The notes under the pieces: generated by a model
Seen by the model: the letters and a program-made list of their open reading frames with translations, nothing else
Database searches by the model: none
Told to the model about the DNA's origin: nothing
DNA from: CAXXOK01 sp963663285
GTDB taxonomy: Bacteria > Bacillota > Clostridia > Christensenellales > Aristaeellaceae
Assembly (NCBI GenBank): GCA_963663285.2
Contig: CAXXNI010000004.1
Coordinates: 248,001-312,000, forward strand
DNA: 64,000 bases
Direction: 5' to 3'
Position numbers and translations under genes: made by a program
Shown: positions 43,215 to 52,650 of the stretch, in pieces
Numbering within the stretch: the stretch's first letter is position 1
Layout of the letters: every line of letters begins with the position of its first letter

Positions 43215-43505
43215 ACGGCCTGATCGGCCTTTCCCCAAAGTGAACACATCACTTTGGGGATTATACGGGTTATGTTTGCGGTTTGCCACAAACTCCCCGC
43301 CCGCCCGGCATAGCCGAGCGATACGAACAACAATCAGAGGGCTGCGGCCCTCCGATACCGCCGGAGATAAACCAAAACCAAGTGAAAAACGAATGCGTTT
43401 TCGTTTTTGCCGGGCAGGCGATTCCCTGCCTGCCCGGTCTTTTCAACAATGTAACCAAAATGTGATTGATGTAACCATAATGGATTAGGATTAGGAGGAA
43501 ACACC
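43215..43505 (+). other. Intergenic region with three hairpins after the tube gene
   Basis: No gene is supported here. Stems pair 43233-43243 with 43249-43259 (CCCCAAAGTGA), 43337-43342 with 43347-43352 (GAGGGC), and 43410-43418 with 43429-43437 (CCGGGCAGG, followed by TCTTTTC). The last is a plausible terminator. The tandem GTAACCAAAATG and GTAACCATAATG near 43450-43485 precede the next ribosome binding site. A stop here would lower expression of the tail assembly genes relative to the tube. Confidence 0.6.
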
Positions 43506-43967
43506 ATGGCAAACGCAGAGAGCAAAGAGAATAACGCCAAGATTGAGCAGGTGCTGGGCGGCGAACACGCAGGAAAAGTAAAACCGGAAGACAAAGCAGG
43601 CGCTAAACCTACGATGGAAGAACTGATGAAAACCCCGCCTCCGACGCTTTTCAAAGGTAAACTGAAACTGGTAAAACCGTTACTTTCGGCAGACAAAACG
43701 GTGGATGAATTGGAATACGATTTTGACCAAGTGACCGGCACGCAGATGGTCCGGGCACTGGACGCGGATAGAGGCGCAGACCCGTATAAAATGAGCAATC
43801 AGCAGGCGCTTTGCCTGTTTGCCTTTGCTGCCAAAGGCAGCGGCGGGCTGGACGAAAAAGACATTGTGGAAAGGCTGGGGATGCGCGATATAGTGCCCGC
43901 GTGCCATATTGCAAAGGTTTTTTTCAATTTCACCGTTTTGGTGGGAAACGTGAATATCAAAGGCTAG
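43506..43967 (+). CDS. Tail assembly chaperone, gpE-like (zero frame)
   Basis: The protein (153 residues) lies between the tube and tape measure regions, as gpE does in P2 (DELEYDFDQVTGTQMVRALD). AGGAGGAAAC precedes ATG 43506. A TTTTTTC heptamer in the zero frame at 43919-43925 allows ribosomes to slip back by one base, producing an extended chaperone with the downstream frame. Confidence 0.88.
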   Translation: MANAESKENNAKIEQVLGGEHAGKVKPEDKAGAKPTMEELMKTPPPTLFKGKLKLVKPLLSADKTVDELEYDFDQVTGTQMVRALDADRGADPYKMSNQQALCLFAFAAKGSGGLDEKDIVERLGMRDIVPACHIAKVFFNFTVLVGNVNIKG

Positions 43968-44125
43968 TCACCGAAACGGGTATGGTAACCTACACCCCCT
44001 ACATGATGCTGATGCAGATGCACGTAACAGAATTTTTTGACTATCGCGGGCTGGTGGCAGAAACACTGGAAAAGCGGGTAAAGCAGGCCGATACAGCCAG
44101 ACGAAACAGCAAAGCGCGGCGGTGA
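43919..44125 (+). CDS. Tail assembly chaperone E' extension, -1 frame
   Basis: This part has no start of its own. After slippage at T-TTT-TTC it reads HRFGGKREYQRLVTETGMVT, then PYMMLMQMHVTEFFDYRGLV, to the stop at 44125. The frame lies exactly -1 from the chaperone gene, as in P2 E/E' and lambda G/GT, where the longer form links the chaperone to the tape measure. Confidence 0.82.
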   Translation, partial: FFQFHRFGGKREYQRLVTETGMVTYTPYMMLMQMHVTEFFDYRGLVAETLEKRVKQADTARRNSKARR

Positions 44126-44161
44126 TTTGCAGCCGCGCTTTGCCCCTAACGGAGGCCATAC

Positions 44162-45082
44162 ATGGATAGAGCAATCACCCTGACGTACAACGGCGTGGAA
44201 CTGGATATGGAAGATCACCTGGTGCAGGCGGTAACGCTGGACGCATGCGGGGGAGAATACGACACCCTGAAACTGCGTATGGACAACGTGGGCGACTGGA
44301 TGCAGTGGACGCCTGCCGAGGATGACTGCGTTACACTTGCCTGTGGCGAGTACCGAACCGGGGAAATGTACGTAGACCAGATACAGGCGGACGATAAGGG
44401 CTATACCCTGCTATTGCGCAGCTGCCCGACGCTGGGTGAAAAGAAATGGGCTTGCTATGAGAACGTAAGCCTTGTGCAGCTTGTGGCGCTGGCGGCGGAG
44501 GATATGGGGATTGCCTATGCGCTGTATGGCACGACCGGGCAGCAGCGTTATGAACGAATATGGCGCAGAAATGAGAACTGGCCTGCTTTCCTTGCGCGCA
44601 TTACCAAGAGGGAAGGTGCGGCGCTGAAATACAGCGGCGGAAAACTGCTGGTGATTGACTGGCGCTGGGCGTTTACCCAAAATGCCGTAACCGAAATGGA
44701 GATACAGCCGGATACCAAAGGCGTTAAGTACCGGGTGACGGGCAAACCCCTGCGGACGCTGACGGTACAGGCGCTATTGGGCAGCGGAACCGCCGAGGAT
44801 ATAAACGCCGCCGGAACCCTGACGCGCACCGAAGCGGAAGAACCGGTGTTTGACGATGCGCAGGCAGCTCGGTGGGCGCGCGGGCTGCTGCTAAGCAATA
44901 ACCTAAACGTGGAAACCATACACAGGGAAACCACGCTGGAAACCGGGCTGGCTGCGCTTAGCCGGGCGGAGGTAACGGGGCTTGCCGTGCTAAGCGGGGC
45001 GTGGATGATTACACGCACGGAACATGACTTTATCCGGGGCAGTACAACGACTGTGCTGTGCCGCTGCCAAAGTGGCATATAA
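44162..45082 (+). CDS. Baseplate hub protein, late control gpD-like
   Basis: The protein (306 residues) resembles P2 gpD hubs: LTYNGVELDMEDHLVQAVTL, then a LysM-like QLVALAAEDMGIAYALYGTT and WRRNENWPAFLARITKREGA. It caps the tube in the baseplate. In P2 this gene is near the end of the tail cluster; here it precedes the tape measure. Confidence 0.75.
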   Translation: MDRAITLTYNGVELDMEDHLVQAVTLDACGGEYDTLKLRMDNVGDWMQWTPAEDDCVTLACGEYRTGEMYVDQIQADDKGYTLLLRSCPTLGEKKWACYENVSLVQLVALAAEDMGIAYALYGTTGQQRYERIWRRNENWPAFLARITKREGAALKYSGGKLLVIDWRWAFTQNAVTEMEIQPDTKGVKYRVTGKPLRTLTVQALLGSGTAEDINAAGTLTRTEAEEPVFDDAQAARWARGLLLSNNLNVETIHRETTLETGLAALSRAEVTGLAVLSGAWMITRTEHDFIRGSTTTVLCRCQSGI

Positions 45083-45102
45083 AACAAAGGAGGCGCGGAC
45101 GG

Positions 45103-45318
45103 GTGGACAATAATGGCTACGGCGCGCCTGTGGAGCGTGGCAGAGTGATACGGCTTATCGGCGGTGCGCCGGTGGTGGAAAGCATAGACAGGCCGGGATT
45201 GATAACCGGGGAATTACAAACGCTGGTGGCCGTCTCCCAAGGGGAGGCGGTTTTTTATTGCGCGTTTGAGGATGGCAGCGGGCTGGTGCTCGCCGTATGC
45301 ACGAAGGGGGCGGGCTAA
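45103..45318 (+). CDS. Hypothetical tail-region protein
   Basis: The protein (71 residues) starts at GTG 45103 after AAAGGAGGCG. It is beta-rich (VIRLIGGAPVVESIDRPGLI) and may be a small baseplate protein. Its stop overlaps the tape measure start. Confidence 0.55.
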   Translation: MDNNGYGAPVERGRVIRLIGGAPVVESIDRPGLITGELQTLVAVSQGEAVFYCAFEDGSGLVLAVCTKGAG

Positions 45319-48300
45319 TGGGGCAGCAGTCGCTTGAAAGTGCCATTACCCTATACGGGTATGTGGACGGCAGTTTTAATAAACTAGGCCAGAAACTGAC
45401 GCAATTTGGCAACCAGGTTGCGACGGTGGGTTCTACGCTGAACTGGCTTAGCATTCCGCTGATTGCGGCGGGTAAGCAGGTGTACAACCTGTACGAAGAT
45501 TACGACACCGCCAAGCTATGGGTGCAATCGCTGAAAAATTACAGCGAGGACACCATGGAAACCATTGACGGCATTGCGCGCAAATACGGGCAAACGACCC
45601 GGTACACGGCGACCGAAACCATGAACGCCATTGGCACCATTACGCAAGCCGGTTTAGGGCTAGAGGACATGGAAGCGGTACTGCCCAATGTGCTGAATAT
45701 GGCAATTGCGGGCAATATGGAAATAGCGGATTCGGCAGATGCACTGATCAGCAACCTGTACGCAACCGGCACCGCGTTTTCCGACAGTGCATCCTACGTA
45801 GACCTGATGGCGAAAACCGCCGCGGAAAGCAATACCTCCATTGAGGACCTGGGCGAATCGGTGGAGCGCATGGGCGCTGTGACCCGCTACTTTAAGGGCG
45901 GGAACACCGAAATGTTTACGTGGTTGGGGGCGATGGGCAACCTTGGCTACCAGGCAGGCGAAGCGGGCACCTACCTGCGCAATACCCTGCTGGCGCTGGC
46001 TGCACCGACGGACAAAGCGACCGAGGTAATGCAGGCGCTGGGCGCGAGTGAAGATGACCTGACCGCTGCGCTGGAAGATGTGGAATCGGTAAACGCTGCC
46101 GAAACGATGCGAAACATCGGCCTTAGTATGTACGATGCAAAAGGCAACATCCGCGATATGGTGGATGTGCTGACCGACCTTGATACCATCACCAGCAGCA
46201 TGACTGACCAGGAGAAAGCGGAAGTGCTTTCCTCCCTATTCCCCAAACGTACCCTGGGTGCGGCCACGGGCCTGATGGAACTGATTGACTATGCCAAGCA
46301 GCTGAACGAAACGCTGCAGGACGCGGACGGCGCCGCGGCGCAGATGGCTGAAACCCGCGACAGCGGTATTTACGGCACGAAAAAGCGCCTGATTAGCGCC
46401 TTGCAGGAAGTGGAACTGAAAGCCGGTGAGGTTTTCGGGGACGACCTGACCGATATAGCGAATAACCTGCGGGATAAGCTACTGGACATTGCGGATACCG
46501 ACCCCGCGACCATTCGCAAATGGGTAAGCACGCTGGAAACGCTGGCCGTGGCGGGGCCGGGGCTGCTGATTGTGGGCAAAGCACTTAGCGGGCTTGGGAA
46601 ACTAGCCATGCTTGCCGGTACGCCGGGCGGAGCAATTACGCTGCTAGCGCTGGGAATTGGCCTGCTGTACAAGAATGGGCTGGATTATGCGGAGTTCCTG
46701 AAAGACAAGAGTATTGAGGAACACTTTGGCAACCTGACCATAGATGCACAGGAACTGACCAACCGAATCAGCACCCTTTCAAGCGGGTTCTATGCGGGCA
46801 TGGCTTCGGTAGAGGAATACACAGACAGCCTGACCGCAGCGGTTGGCGATTTTAGCAGCAGCAGTGCGGCATTCAGCGCGAAACTGATGGATGCCAGCAT
46901 ATTCAGCTATACGCTGACGCCGGATGATAAGACGAGCCTTGAAACGCTGGGCGGCCAAATGTATGACGAAGTAATCAAGGCGATTGGAGCGGCGCAAAGT
47001 AAGAGCAATGCGCTGCAAGCATTTCTATTCCCGGATGGTACAGACGATGGAACCGGCGGCGTAGGGACGCTGGACAGCTATTTCAGCGGGTTATATGCCC
47101 AGGCGGAAAGCGTACGCGACAAGATCAAGGAAAAATTAAGCCTTGCTACGGCAGACGGGACCATTACGCTTGCAGAGGAAAGCGACATTCAAGCCTACAT
47201 TAACGAGTATAACCGCATTCTTGCCGCGATCAGCCAGGGCGTGGCGGAGGGTGATGCTTATGCTGCGCTTGCAAAGATGCAGCGTATGGGGATTGACGGT
47301 TACCAAGATGGAATGTCGGAGTTCAACGAAAAACTGCAAGCCATGCACGATGAACTATTTGCCAGTATTGATGAAGAAGCGGGCAGCTATATCCGGGCTG
47401 GAAAATCGCAGGCGGAGATTGATGCGCTATATGCGGCTGGTGAGCAGAAGTATTCCGAAACTTCCGCGCCGCTGCGGGGAAAAGCATTGGCTTTCAGCGC
47501 AAGCGCCATTCAGGATGCGTACGCGAATGAGTTTGGGTTGTTCCGCCATATGGGTGACGATGGAGAGTATGTAGATTTACTCAAAGCGCTTGATAATGCA
47601 GACATTGGCAAAGAAAATCTAACCGAAACAGCGGCAGAGAACACAGACTTTATTCTATTTAGCGCTTCGGCCAACGAACAGGGAAAACGGTATGCCAGTG
47701 AAAACGGGATCGAATTAAAAACGCTGGGCAGTGTGTTAAACGATCTGTACGCATCTATGACGACGCAGTATACGCCGGAGCAATTGACCACTGATATTGC
47801 AGCCCTCATCAATGCCGGGCAAACCGTACCGGAAGAAATGCAGGAAGCCTATAAGACCTACGCCAATATGGCGAATGTATGGGCTGCACAAGGCAATCTG
47901 GTTCCAGCTATACAGCTGATGGACGAAAACGACAACCTGCTATGGTCGATCTTGAATGGCACCTATACGCCAAGCATCACAGACACGAGCGGACAGACCC
48001 AACCCAGCGTATTTGCCGGGTATCAGGAATCGCTGCTCAATGCGGACGTGGATGGTGACGCGCTGGCTGCCGACGCGCAGGAAGCAGGCAGCACAGCGGT
48101 AACCCAGCTGCAAGAAGCGTGGGGTTCGCCCGTGCTGTATGCGTATATCAAAACCGTTGGCCTTAGCGGCGCCGCCGCAGGAGGAACGGCTGGTTCCGGC
48201 CTGACCGCGGAGAACGATCAGGAAGTAAGCCTGCCGGGGTTTGCCGATGGCGGGCGCACGGACATTGCAAGCATCTTTGGTGAAGCCGGCGCAGAGTGGG

Positions 48301-48569
48301 CTATCCCCGAAGAACACACGGACCGGACGGCGGACCTGCTGCTAAGCGCGGCTAGTGCCAGCGGCTTTACCTTTGGTGAGCTGATCCGGCGCAGCGGGGG
48401 ACTTACCGCAGACCCCGGACACACCCCCAGCGCGCCGGTATTTAACCCGCAAATTTATGTAAACGGCAGTGCGGAGAGCGTGGCCGAAGCTCTGCAAAAC
48501 GCCTTTGAAGGCTTTAAGGAATGGTACGAGGATACGCGCCGGGATGAAGAAAGGAGGGCTTATGCGTGA
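45318..48569 (+). CDS. Tail tape measure protein
   Basis: The protein (1083 residues) sets tail length. The TP901-type core is early (IDGIARKYGQTTRYTATETM, then TQAGLGLEDMEAVLPNVLNM), followed by hydrophobic segments near residues 410-440 (GPGLLIVGKALSGLGKLAML) and a long helical region. The C-terminal module (LPGFADGGRTDIASIFGEAG, then EWAIPEEHTDRTADLLLSAA) is copied again just downstream. ATG 45318 follows GGGGGCGGG. It is one of the largest intact frames in the window. Confidence 0.92.
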   Translation: MGQQSLESAITLYGYVDGSFNKLGQKLTQFGNQVATVGSTLNWLSIPLIAAGKQVYNLYEDYDTAKLWVQSLKNYSEDTMETIDGIARKYGQTTRYTATETMNAIGTITQAGLGLEDMEAVLPNVLNMAIAGNMEIADSADALISNLYATGTAFSDSASYVDLMAKTAAESNTSIEDLGESVERMGAVTRYFKGGNTEMFTWLGAMGNLGYQAGEAGTYLRNTLLALAAPTDKATEVMQALGASEDDLTAALEDVESVNAAETMRNIGLSMYDAKGNIRDMVDVLTDLDTITSSMTDQEKAEVLSSLFPKRTLGAATGLMELIDYAKQLNETLQDADGAAAQMAETRDSGIYGTKKRLISALQEVELKAGEVFGDDLTDIANNLRDKLLDIADTDPATIRKWVSTLETLAVAGPGLLIVGKALSGLGKLAMLAGTPGGAITLLALGIGLLYKNGLDYAEFLKDKSIEEHFGNLTIDAQELTNRISTLSSGFYAGMASVEEYTDSLTAAVGDFSSSSAAFSAKLMDASIFSYTLTPDDKTSLETLGGQMYDEVIKAIGAAQSKSNALQAFLFPDGTDDGTGGVGTLDSYFSGLYAQAESVRDKIKEKLSLATADGTITLAEESDIQAYINEYNRILAAISQGVAEGDAYAALAKMQRMGIDGYQDGMSEFNEKLQAMHDELFASIDEEAGSYIRAGKSQAEIDALYAAGEQKYSETSAPLRGKALAFSASAIQDAYANEFGLFRHMGDDGEYVDLLKALDNADIGKENLTETAAENTDFILFSASANEQGKRYASENGIELKTLGSVLNDLYASMTTQYTPEQLTTDIAALINAGQTVPEEMQEAYKTYANMANVWAAQGNLVPAIQLMDENDNLLWSILNGTYTPSITDTSGQTQPSVFAGYQESLLNADVDGDALAADAQEAGSTAVTQLQEAWGSPVLYAYIKTVGLSGAAAGGTAGSGLTAENDQEVSLPGFADGGRTDIASIFGEAGAEWAIPEEHTDRTADLLLSAASASGFTFGELIRRSGGLTADPGHTPSAPVFNPQIYVNGSAESVAEALQNAFEGFKEWYEDTRRDEERRAYA

Positions 48570-48924
48570 GTTATATCACCAGTGCCCAGAAAGTAAGACT
48601 GCCGAGGTTTGCCGATGGCGGACGCATAGACATTGCAAGAGTCTTTGGGAATGAAGACGAAGAGTGGGCTATCCCAGAAGAACACACGAACCGGATGACG
48701 GACCTGTTACTAAGCGCGGCCAGTGCCAGCGGCTTTACCTTTGGAGAGCTGATCCGGCGCAGCAGCAGCCTTACTGATGACCCCGGGCATCCCCCCGCAC
48801 CGGTGCAATTTACATAGGCGTCGGCGCGGAGAGCGTGGCTGAAGCGCTGCAAAACGCCTTTGAAGGCTTTAAGGAATGGTACGAGGATACGCGCCGGGAT
48901 GAAGAAAGGAGGGCTTATGCGTGA
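48566..48924 (+). pseudogene. Duplicated tape measure C-terminal module fused to a gpX start, frameshifted
   Basis: It starts with SYITSAQ, close to the gpX start SYTTSAN at 48921, and continues with a diverged copy of the tape measure end (FADGGRIDIARVFGNEDEEW, then EEHTNRMTDLLLSAASASGF). The frame stops at 48817, but deleting one A in CAAATTT explains this; the other frame continues ESVAEALQNAFEGFKEWYED to the same RRAYA end at 48924. It arose by tandem duplication of about 360 bases across the gene boundary. Whether it is expressed is unknown. Confidence 0.75.
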
Positions 48925-49130
48925 GTTATACCACCAGTGCCAATGAAACCTTTGATATGGTTGCCCTGAATGTATACGGCGATTGCGCCTATGCGTACAA
49001 ACTGATTGCCGCTAACCCTATGTACTGCCACAAACTGCGCTTTGACGGCGGCGAAGTGCTGACCGTGCCGGAACTAACAGACGAGGATACCGCCACGGCC
49101 ACACTGCCGCCCTGGAAGCAGGGAGGGTAA
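48921..49130 (+). CDS. Tail protein X (LysM-like), P2 gpX family
   Basis: The protein (69 residues) has the gpX/LysM-like pattern: FDMVALNVYGDCAYAYKLIA, then GGEVLTVPEL. The GTG start overlaps the preceding stop, with AAAGGAGGG upstream. It joins tube tip and baseplate. Confidence 0.85.
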   Translation: MSYTTSANETFDMVALNVYGDCAYAYKLIAANPMYCHKLRFDGGEVLTVPELTDEDTATATLPPWKQGG

Positions 49131-49134
49131 GACT

Positions 49135-49680
49135 ATGAACGTCATTGCCGAATGGAACAGCAAGAAATTCATTATTGATGCGGATATGATATACGGCATC
49201 AGCAGCCTTAGCGTGCAGCGCTCCATAAAAGCCGAAGCGGTGGAGAGCAGCAAAGCGCTGGTGTATATGGAAAGCACGCAGGCCGGGCAGATTATCGTGG
49301 AAGTGGAGCTGAACGCCCTGCTGGGTGTGGATGTGCAAACCGAAATGAAATGGTGGATGGATAAGACCAATACCGGGCAGCGGTCGGCATTCAAAATCGG
49401 CGGTGTGGATTACCTGGGCGGGGATGTGATGATTACCACCTGCCAGGCTACCGACATTAAAGTAACGGCAGCCGGTGTGGTATACGCCTGCAAACTGAAA
49501 CTGACGTTTAAGGAAGCCACCAACAAACCGGCGGTAAGCACGAAGAAAAAGACCAAGAAGAAAAAGCCAACGGGTGACACAGCAGGTTCAACGCTATCCT
49601 TTGGCGAGTTTCGACTATTGGAAGCGCAGCTGAATGCCAAAAGCGGCTCGACAACCAGTACGGTTATTAAAAGCAATTAA
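49135..49680 (+). CDS. Hypothetical baseplate/tail protein
   Basis: The protein (181 residues) begins AEWNSKKFIIDADMIYGISS, with a compact beta-rich domain of about 120 residues and a Lys-rich linker (TKKKTKKKKPTGD). No family was recognised. It sits between gpX and gp25, where spike and hub-associated proteins occur. Confidence 0.6.
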   Translation: MNVIAEWNSKKFIIDADMIYGISSLSVQRSIKAEAVESSKALVYMESTQAGQIIVEVELNALLGVDVQTEMKWWMDKTNTGQRSAFKIGGVDYLGGDVMITTCQATDIKVTAAGVVYACKLKLTFKEATNKPAVSTKKKTKKKKPTGDTAGSTLSFGEFRLLEAQLNAKSGSTTSTVIKSN

Positions 49681-49695
49681 ACAGGGAGGCGCAGC

Positions 49696-50007
49696 ATGGT
49701 TTACACGATTGACAATATACCCGCCCGAATTGATTGGGAAGTAAACGGGGACCTGGCGCGCACGCTGCAAAACGCGAAAAACCTGCTGATGGCCCATAAA
49801 GGCGAAGTGCCGTACAGCCGTAACCGCGGGCTGAACCCGGACGTATACGACGTGAGTATGAAGCGGCTGAAAGAAGTGCTGCTGGAAGAAATGCGCCGGG
49901 TGATGATACTGGAACCGGATGTGGAAGTGGTGGCTGCCCGCGCGGATATGAGCGAAGGGTTCTTACTGCTGGAGGTTGATTTGCAGATAGACGATGACAT
50001 GGATTAA
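49696..50007 (+). CDS. Baseplate wedge protein, gp25/gpW-like
   Basis: The protein (103 residues) has the gp25 layout: LARTLQNAKNLLMAHKGEVP (the EPR-like region is replaced by KGEVPYSRNRGLN) and a beta-rich end. It precedes gpJ, as in P2-type baseplates. AGGGAGGCG precedes ATG 49696. Confidence 0.85.
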   Translation: MVYTIDNIPARIDWEVNGDLARTLQNAKNLLMAHKGEVPYSRNRGLNPDVYDVSMKRLKEVLLEEMRRVMILEPDVEVVAARADMSEGFLLLEVDLQIDDDMD

Positions 50008-50054
50008 GCTGCTATACCGAGGATTACGATTAAAAAGAAAGGGGTGAAACCCCC

Positions 50055-51170
50055 ATGAGCGATACGCTGCACTATGTAAGCTACCTGCCGGAAAGCCTAT
50101 GGGAAGCCATTATGCAGGCTTATGTGGACCAGGGCGGCGATATACTTTATCCCGGTGATGAAAAGGAAATGCTGCTGCGCGGGGTGCAGGCGGTATTGGT
50201 AAGCGCCTATGCCGCGCACGATACCGCGGCGAAACTGCGCACGCTGCGCTATGCGGTGGGCGAGTATTTAGACCTGATCGGCGAAACCAAGGGCGTTGCC
50301 CGCATCGAGGCGGCTAAAGCGACTGCCACGGCGACCCTTACGGTACTTGGCAGCGGCACCATTACGCTGCCTGCAGGCACGAAATTCACCAAAGACGGCA
50401 CCGTGTTTTTCGCAAACCCCGAAGCGGTGGTGGTGATTGGCTACGGCAGCGAAGTGACCGCCGCTTTTACGCTGGAATGCACAGAGGGCGGAGAGATTGG
50501 CAACGGCATTGTAGCAGGCACGATAATGAAGCCGGTGGAGGCCAGCCGTACCTTTGTTTCGGCGGAGTTGACCGGGGATACCACCGGCGGGCGTGACGAG
50601 GAAACGGACGAAGATTACCGCGAACGTATCCGCCTGGCCGGGCTGAACAATGCGACCACCGGGCCGCAAATGGCCTATGAAAGCAAAGTAATGGCCGTAT
50701 CCACCGCGATTGTTGATGCAAGCGCTATCCGGGCGGAGGATGGCAGCGTTGCGGTGTACCTGCTTTTGGATGCGGAACTGACCGAAGCGGAAAAGGCTGT
50801 GCAGATTGCCGCCGTGCTTGCCGCGCTCAACGCCGAGGACGAGCGCCCGCTTACCGACATGGTAACGGTGCAGGAGGCTGCGCAGATTGCCTATGCACTG
50901 GATGTAACCTATCGCGCGCCGGATACGGCAACCCAAAACGTGATTGCTGCGATTGCCGATGCGGCGGAGGAATACAGGGATTGGCAAAATACGCAGATTG
51001 GGCGGGCGTTTGACCCGTACAAGCTAACGAGTATGCTGTACAGCGCCGGAGCAACGCGGGTGACGATTGAAGCAACCAGTACGGTAGGCGAGGGCAGCGC
51101 GGAGTATACGGAAATTACGCAGGCACAATACCTGCTGGGGACCGTAACGCTGACCCGTGACGAGAGCTAA
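50055..51170 (+). CDS. Baseplate J-like protein
   Basis: The protein (371 residues) is a baseplate J protein: GEYLDLIGETKGVARIEAAK, LTVLGSGTITLPAGTKFTKD, GGRDEETDEDYRERIRLAGL and NNATTGPQMAYESKVMAVST are family hallmarks. It forms the periphery of the baseplate. Confidence 0.94.
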   Translation: MSDTLHYVSYLPESLWEAIMQAYVDQGGDILYPGDEKEMLLRGVQAVLVSAYAAHDTAAKLRTLRYAVGEYLDLIGETKGVARIEAAKATATATLTVLGSGTITLPAGTKFTKDGTVFFANPEAVVVIGYGSEVTAAFTLECTEGGEIGNGIVAGTIMKPVEASRTFVSAELTGDTTGGRDEETDEDYRERIRLAGLNNATTGPQMAYESKVMAVSTAIVDASAIRAEDGSVAVYLLLDAELTEAEKAVQIAAVLAALNAEDERPLTDMVTVQEAAQIAYALDVTYRAPDTATQNVIAAIADAAEEYRDWQNTQIGRAFDPYKLTSMLYSAGATRVTIEATSTVGEGSAEYTEITQAQYLLGTVTLTRDES

Positions 51171-51181
51171 GGAGGCGGGAT

Positions 51182-51763
51182 ATGGAAACGCTGGATTATA
51201 CCTTATCGCAGTTTATCCCGCGATTTATCCAAAAAGACCGCAACGGGGCCGCCATGGTGGCCGCGATCAACGCGGGACTGCAATTGTTTACCCAAAGCGT
51301 TGAGTACATCGAAGTGCTGCAAACGGACCCGGCGAACATGCCGGAATGGGCGCTGGATGAAATCGCCTGGGCGAGTGCAACACCCTGGTATGACTTTACC
51401 GCGGACGTGGAAACCAAGCGTGGCTGGGTGCAGTACGCAGATGCCGTGCGCGCCTGTGTGGGTACGCGCGGCGCGATAAAACGCCTGCTGCTGGGGATGT
51501 ACGACCAATGCAAGATTGAAGAGTATTGGGAGTACGGCGCGGAGCTGCACCATTTCCGGGTAGCGGTGCGCGGCGAATACAGCGCGCTGAAAACCCGCTG
51601 GGCGGTGAACGCGATCAACGCTGTAAAGCCCCTGCGTAGCGTGCTGGACGGGCTTTCGCTGGCGGCGGAAACCAGCATAGCCGTAAGTGAAACACGCCTC
51701 ATGGGGCTTTATGTGCCGCCTGTATGCGGTACAATGGCCTGCGGCGAAGAATTTAGCTTGTAA
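51182..51763 (+). CDS. Phage tail protein I
   Basis: The protein (193 residues) follows gpJ, as in P2, and has the family pattern LDEIAWASATPWYDFTADVE and GTRGAIKRLLLGMYDQCKIE. It connects baseplate and fibres. AAGGAGGCGG precedes its start. Confidence 0.9.
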   Translation: METLDYTLSQFIPRFIQKDRNGAAMVAAINAGLQLFTQSVEYIEVLQTDPANMPEWALDEIAWASATPWYDFTADVETKRGWVQYADAVRACVGTRGAIKRLLLGMYDQCKIEEYWEYGAELHHFRVAVRGEYSALKTRWAVNAINAVKPLRSVLDGLSLAAETSIAVSETRLMGLYVPPVCGTMACGEEFSL

Positions 51764-51786
51764 CCGGCAGAAAGGGAGGATGGTAC

Positions 51787-52095
51787 ATGATTACACAAAC
51801 AGGGCTTACCCTGCTGGCGGGCACGCTGCTTACGCGCATGACAAACGCACAGGCGCAATGCGGAGATACCTGGTATCCCGTGGACATGAGCGGAGAAGTG
51901 ATGGACGAAAGCCGCGTGGTGCTGACCCTGACACTGCCCGGCAGCTTGGCAGAGGGGGAAACCATAACCGCGGTGCGGGTGCTGGATAGCAGCGGTACCG
52001 TGCTTGCGCTGCGCAGCGAAAGCATCAACCGCGAGGGAAGCGCAGACAGCCTGCTGTACCGGCTGGAATATACAATCAGCGCGCAGGAAACCTAA
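51787..52095 (+). CDS. Hypothetical fibre-region protein
   Basis: The protein (102 residues) begins TQTGLTLLAGTLLTRMTNAQ and is beta-rich. Its position after gpI suggests a fibre or fibre-attachment protein. AAAGGGAGG precedes ATG 51787. Confidence 0.55.
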   Translation: MITQTGLTLLAGTLLTRMTNAQAQCGDTWYPVDMSGEVMDESRVVLTLTLPGSLAEGETITAVRVLDSSGTVLALRSESINREGSADSLLYRLEYTISAQET

Positions 52096-52113
52096 AGAAA
52101 AGGAGCGGCGGCC

Positions 52114-52650
52114 ATGTACAACCGTACATTTTGGAAAAACCGGAGTGTGGAGCATCCCCACCGGTATACCGACGAAACCGGGCAGGAAAAGACGTTTACC
52201 CAAGCCCCCGGCACGGTATACGAAGCGGGTACGCCCATGGAGCAGGGGAAACTAAACAACCAGGAAACGGGCATTGCAGCGGTATACGCGGCGGTGCTTT
52301 TTTTAGTGCAGCAGGTAGGCTTACTTATGACCAAGGTACAGGCGAATGTTACCGCGGTTGCGAGCAATATATTGCTGATCCAGAAGTACAAAACAAAAAG
52401 CACCACGGCAACGCTGACCGTTGCAGGCTGGGCAGCCAGCGGGGAGGTATTTACGCAAACCCTGTCGGTTGCCATCATTCCTGCAAGCTGTGCATTGCAT
52501 ACCGGCCCGGATGAAACAAGCCGGGAGGAATACATTGCCTGTGATGTACACGCATCGGCGTCCAGCGCAGGCAGCATTACCTATACGGCAACAAAGGTGC
52601 CGGAGAACGCGCTAACAGTCAACATTGCCATTTCGGAGGTGGATGCGTAA
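52114..52650 (+). CDS. Hypothetical fibre-region protein
   Basis: The protein (178 residues) begins with an attachment-like YNRTFWKNRSVEHPHRYTDE, followed by a helical and beta-rich part. No family was recognised. The stop overlaps the next ATG. Confidence 0.55.
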   Translation: MYNRTFWKNRSVEHPHRYTDETGQEKTFTQAPGTVYEAGTPMEQGKLNNQETGIAAVYAAVLFLVQQVGLLMTKVQANVTAVASNILLIQKYKTKSTTATLTVAGWAASGEVFTQTLSVAIIPASCALHTGPDETSREEYIACDVHASASSAGSITYTATKVPENALTVNIAISEVDA

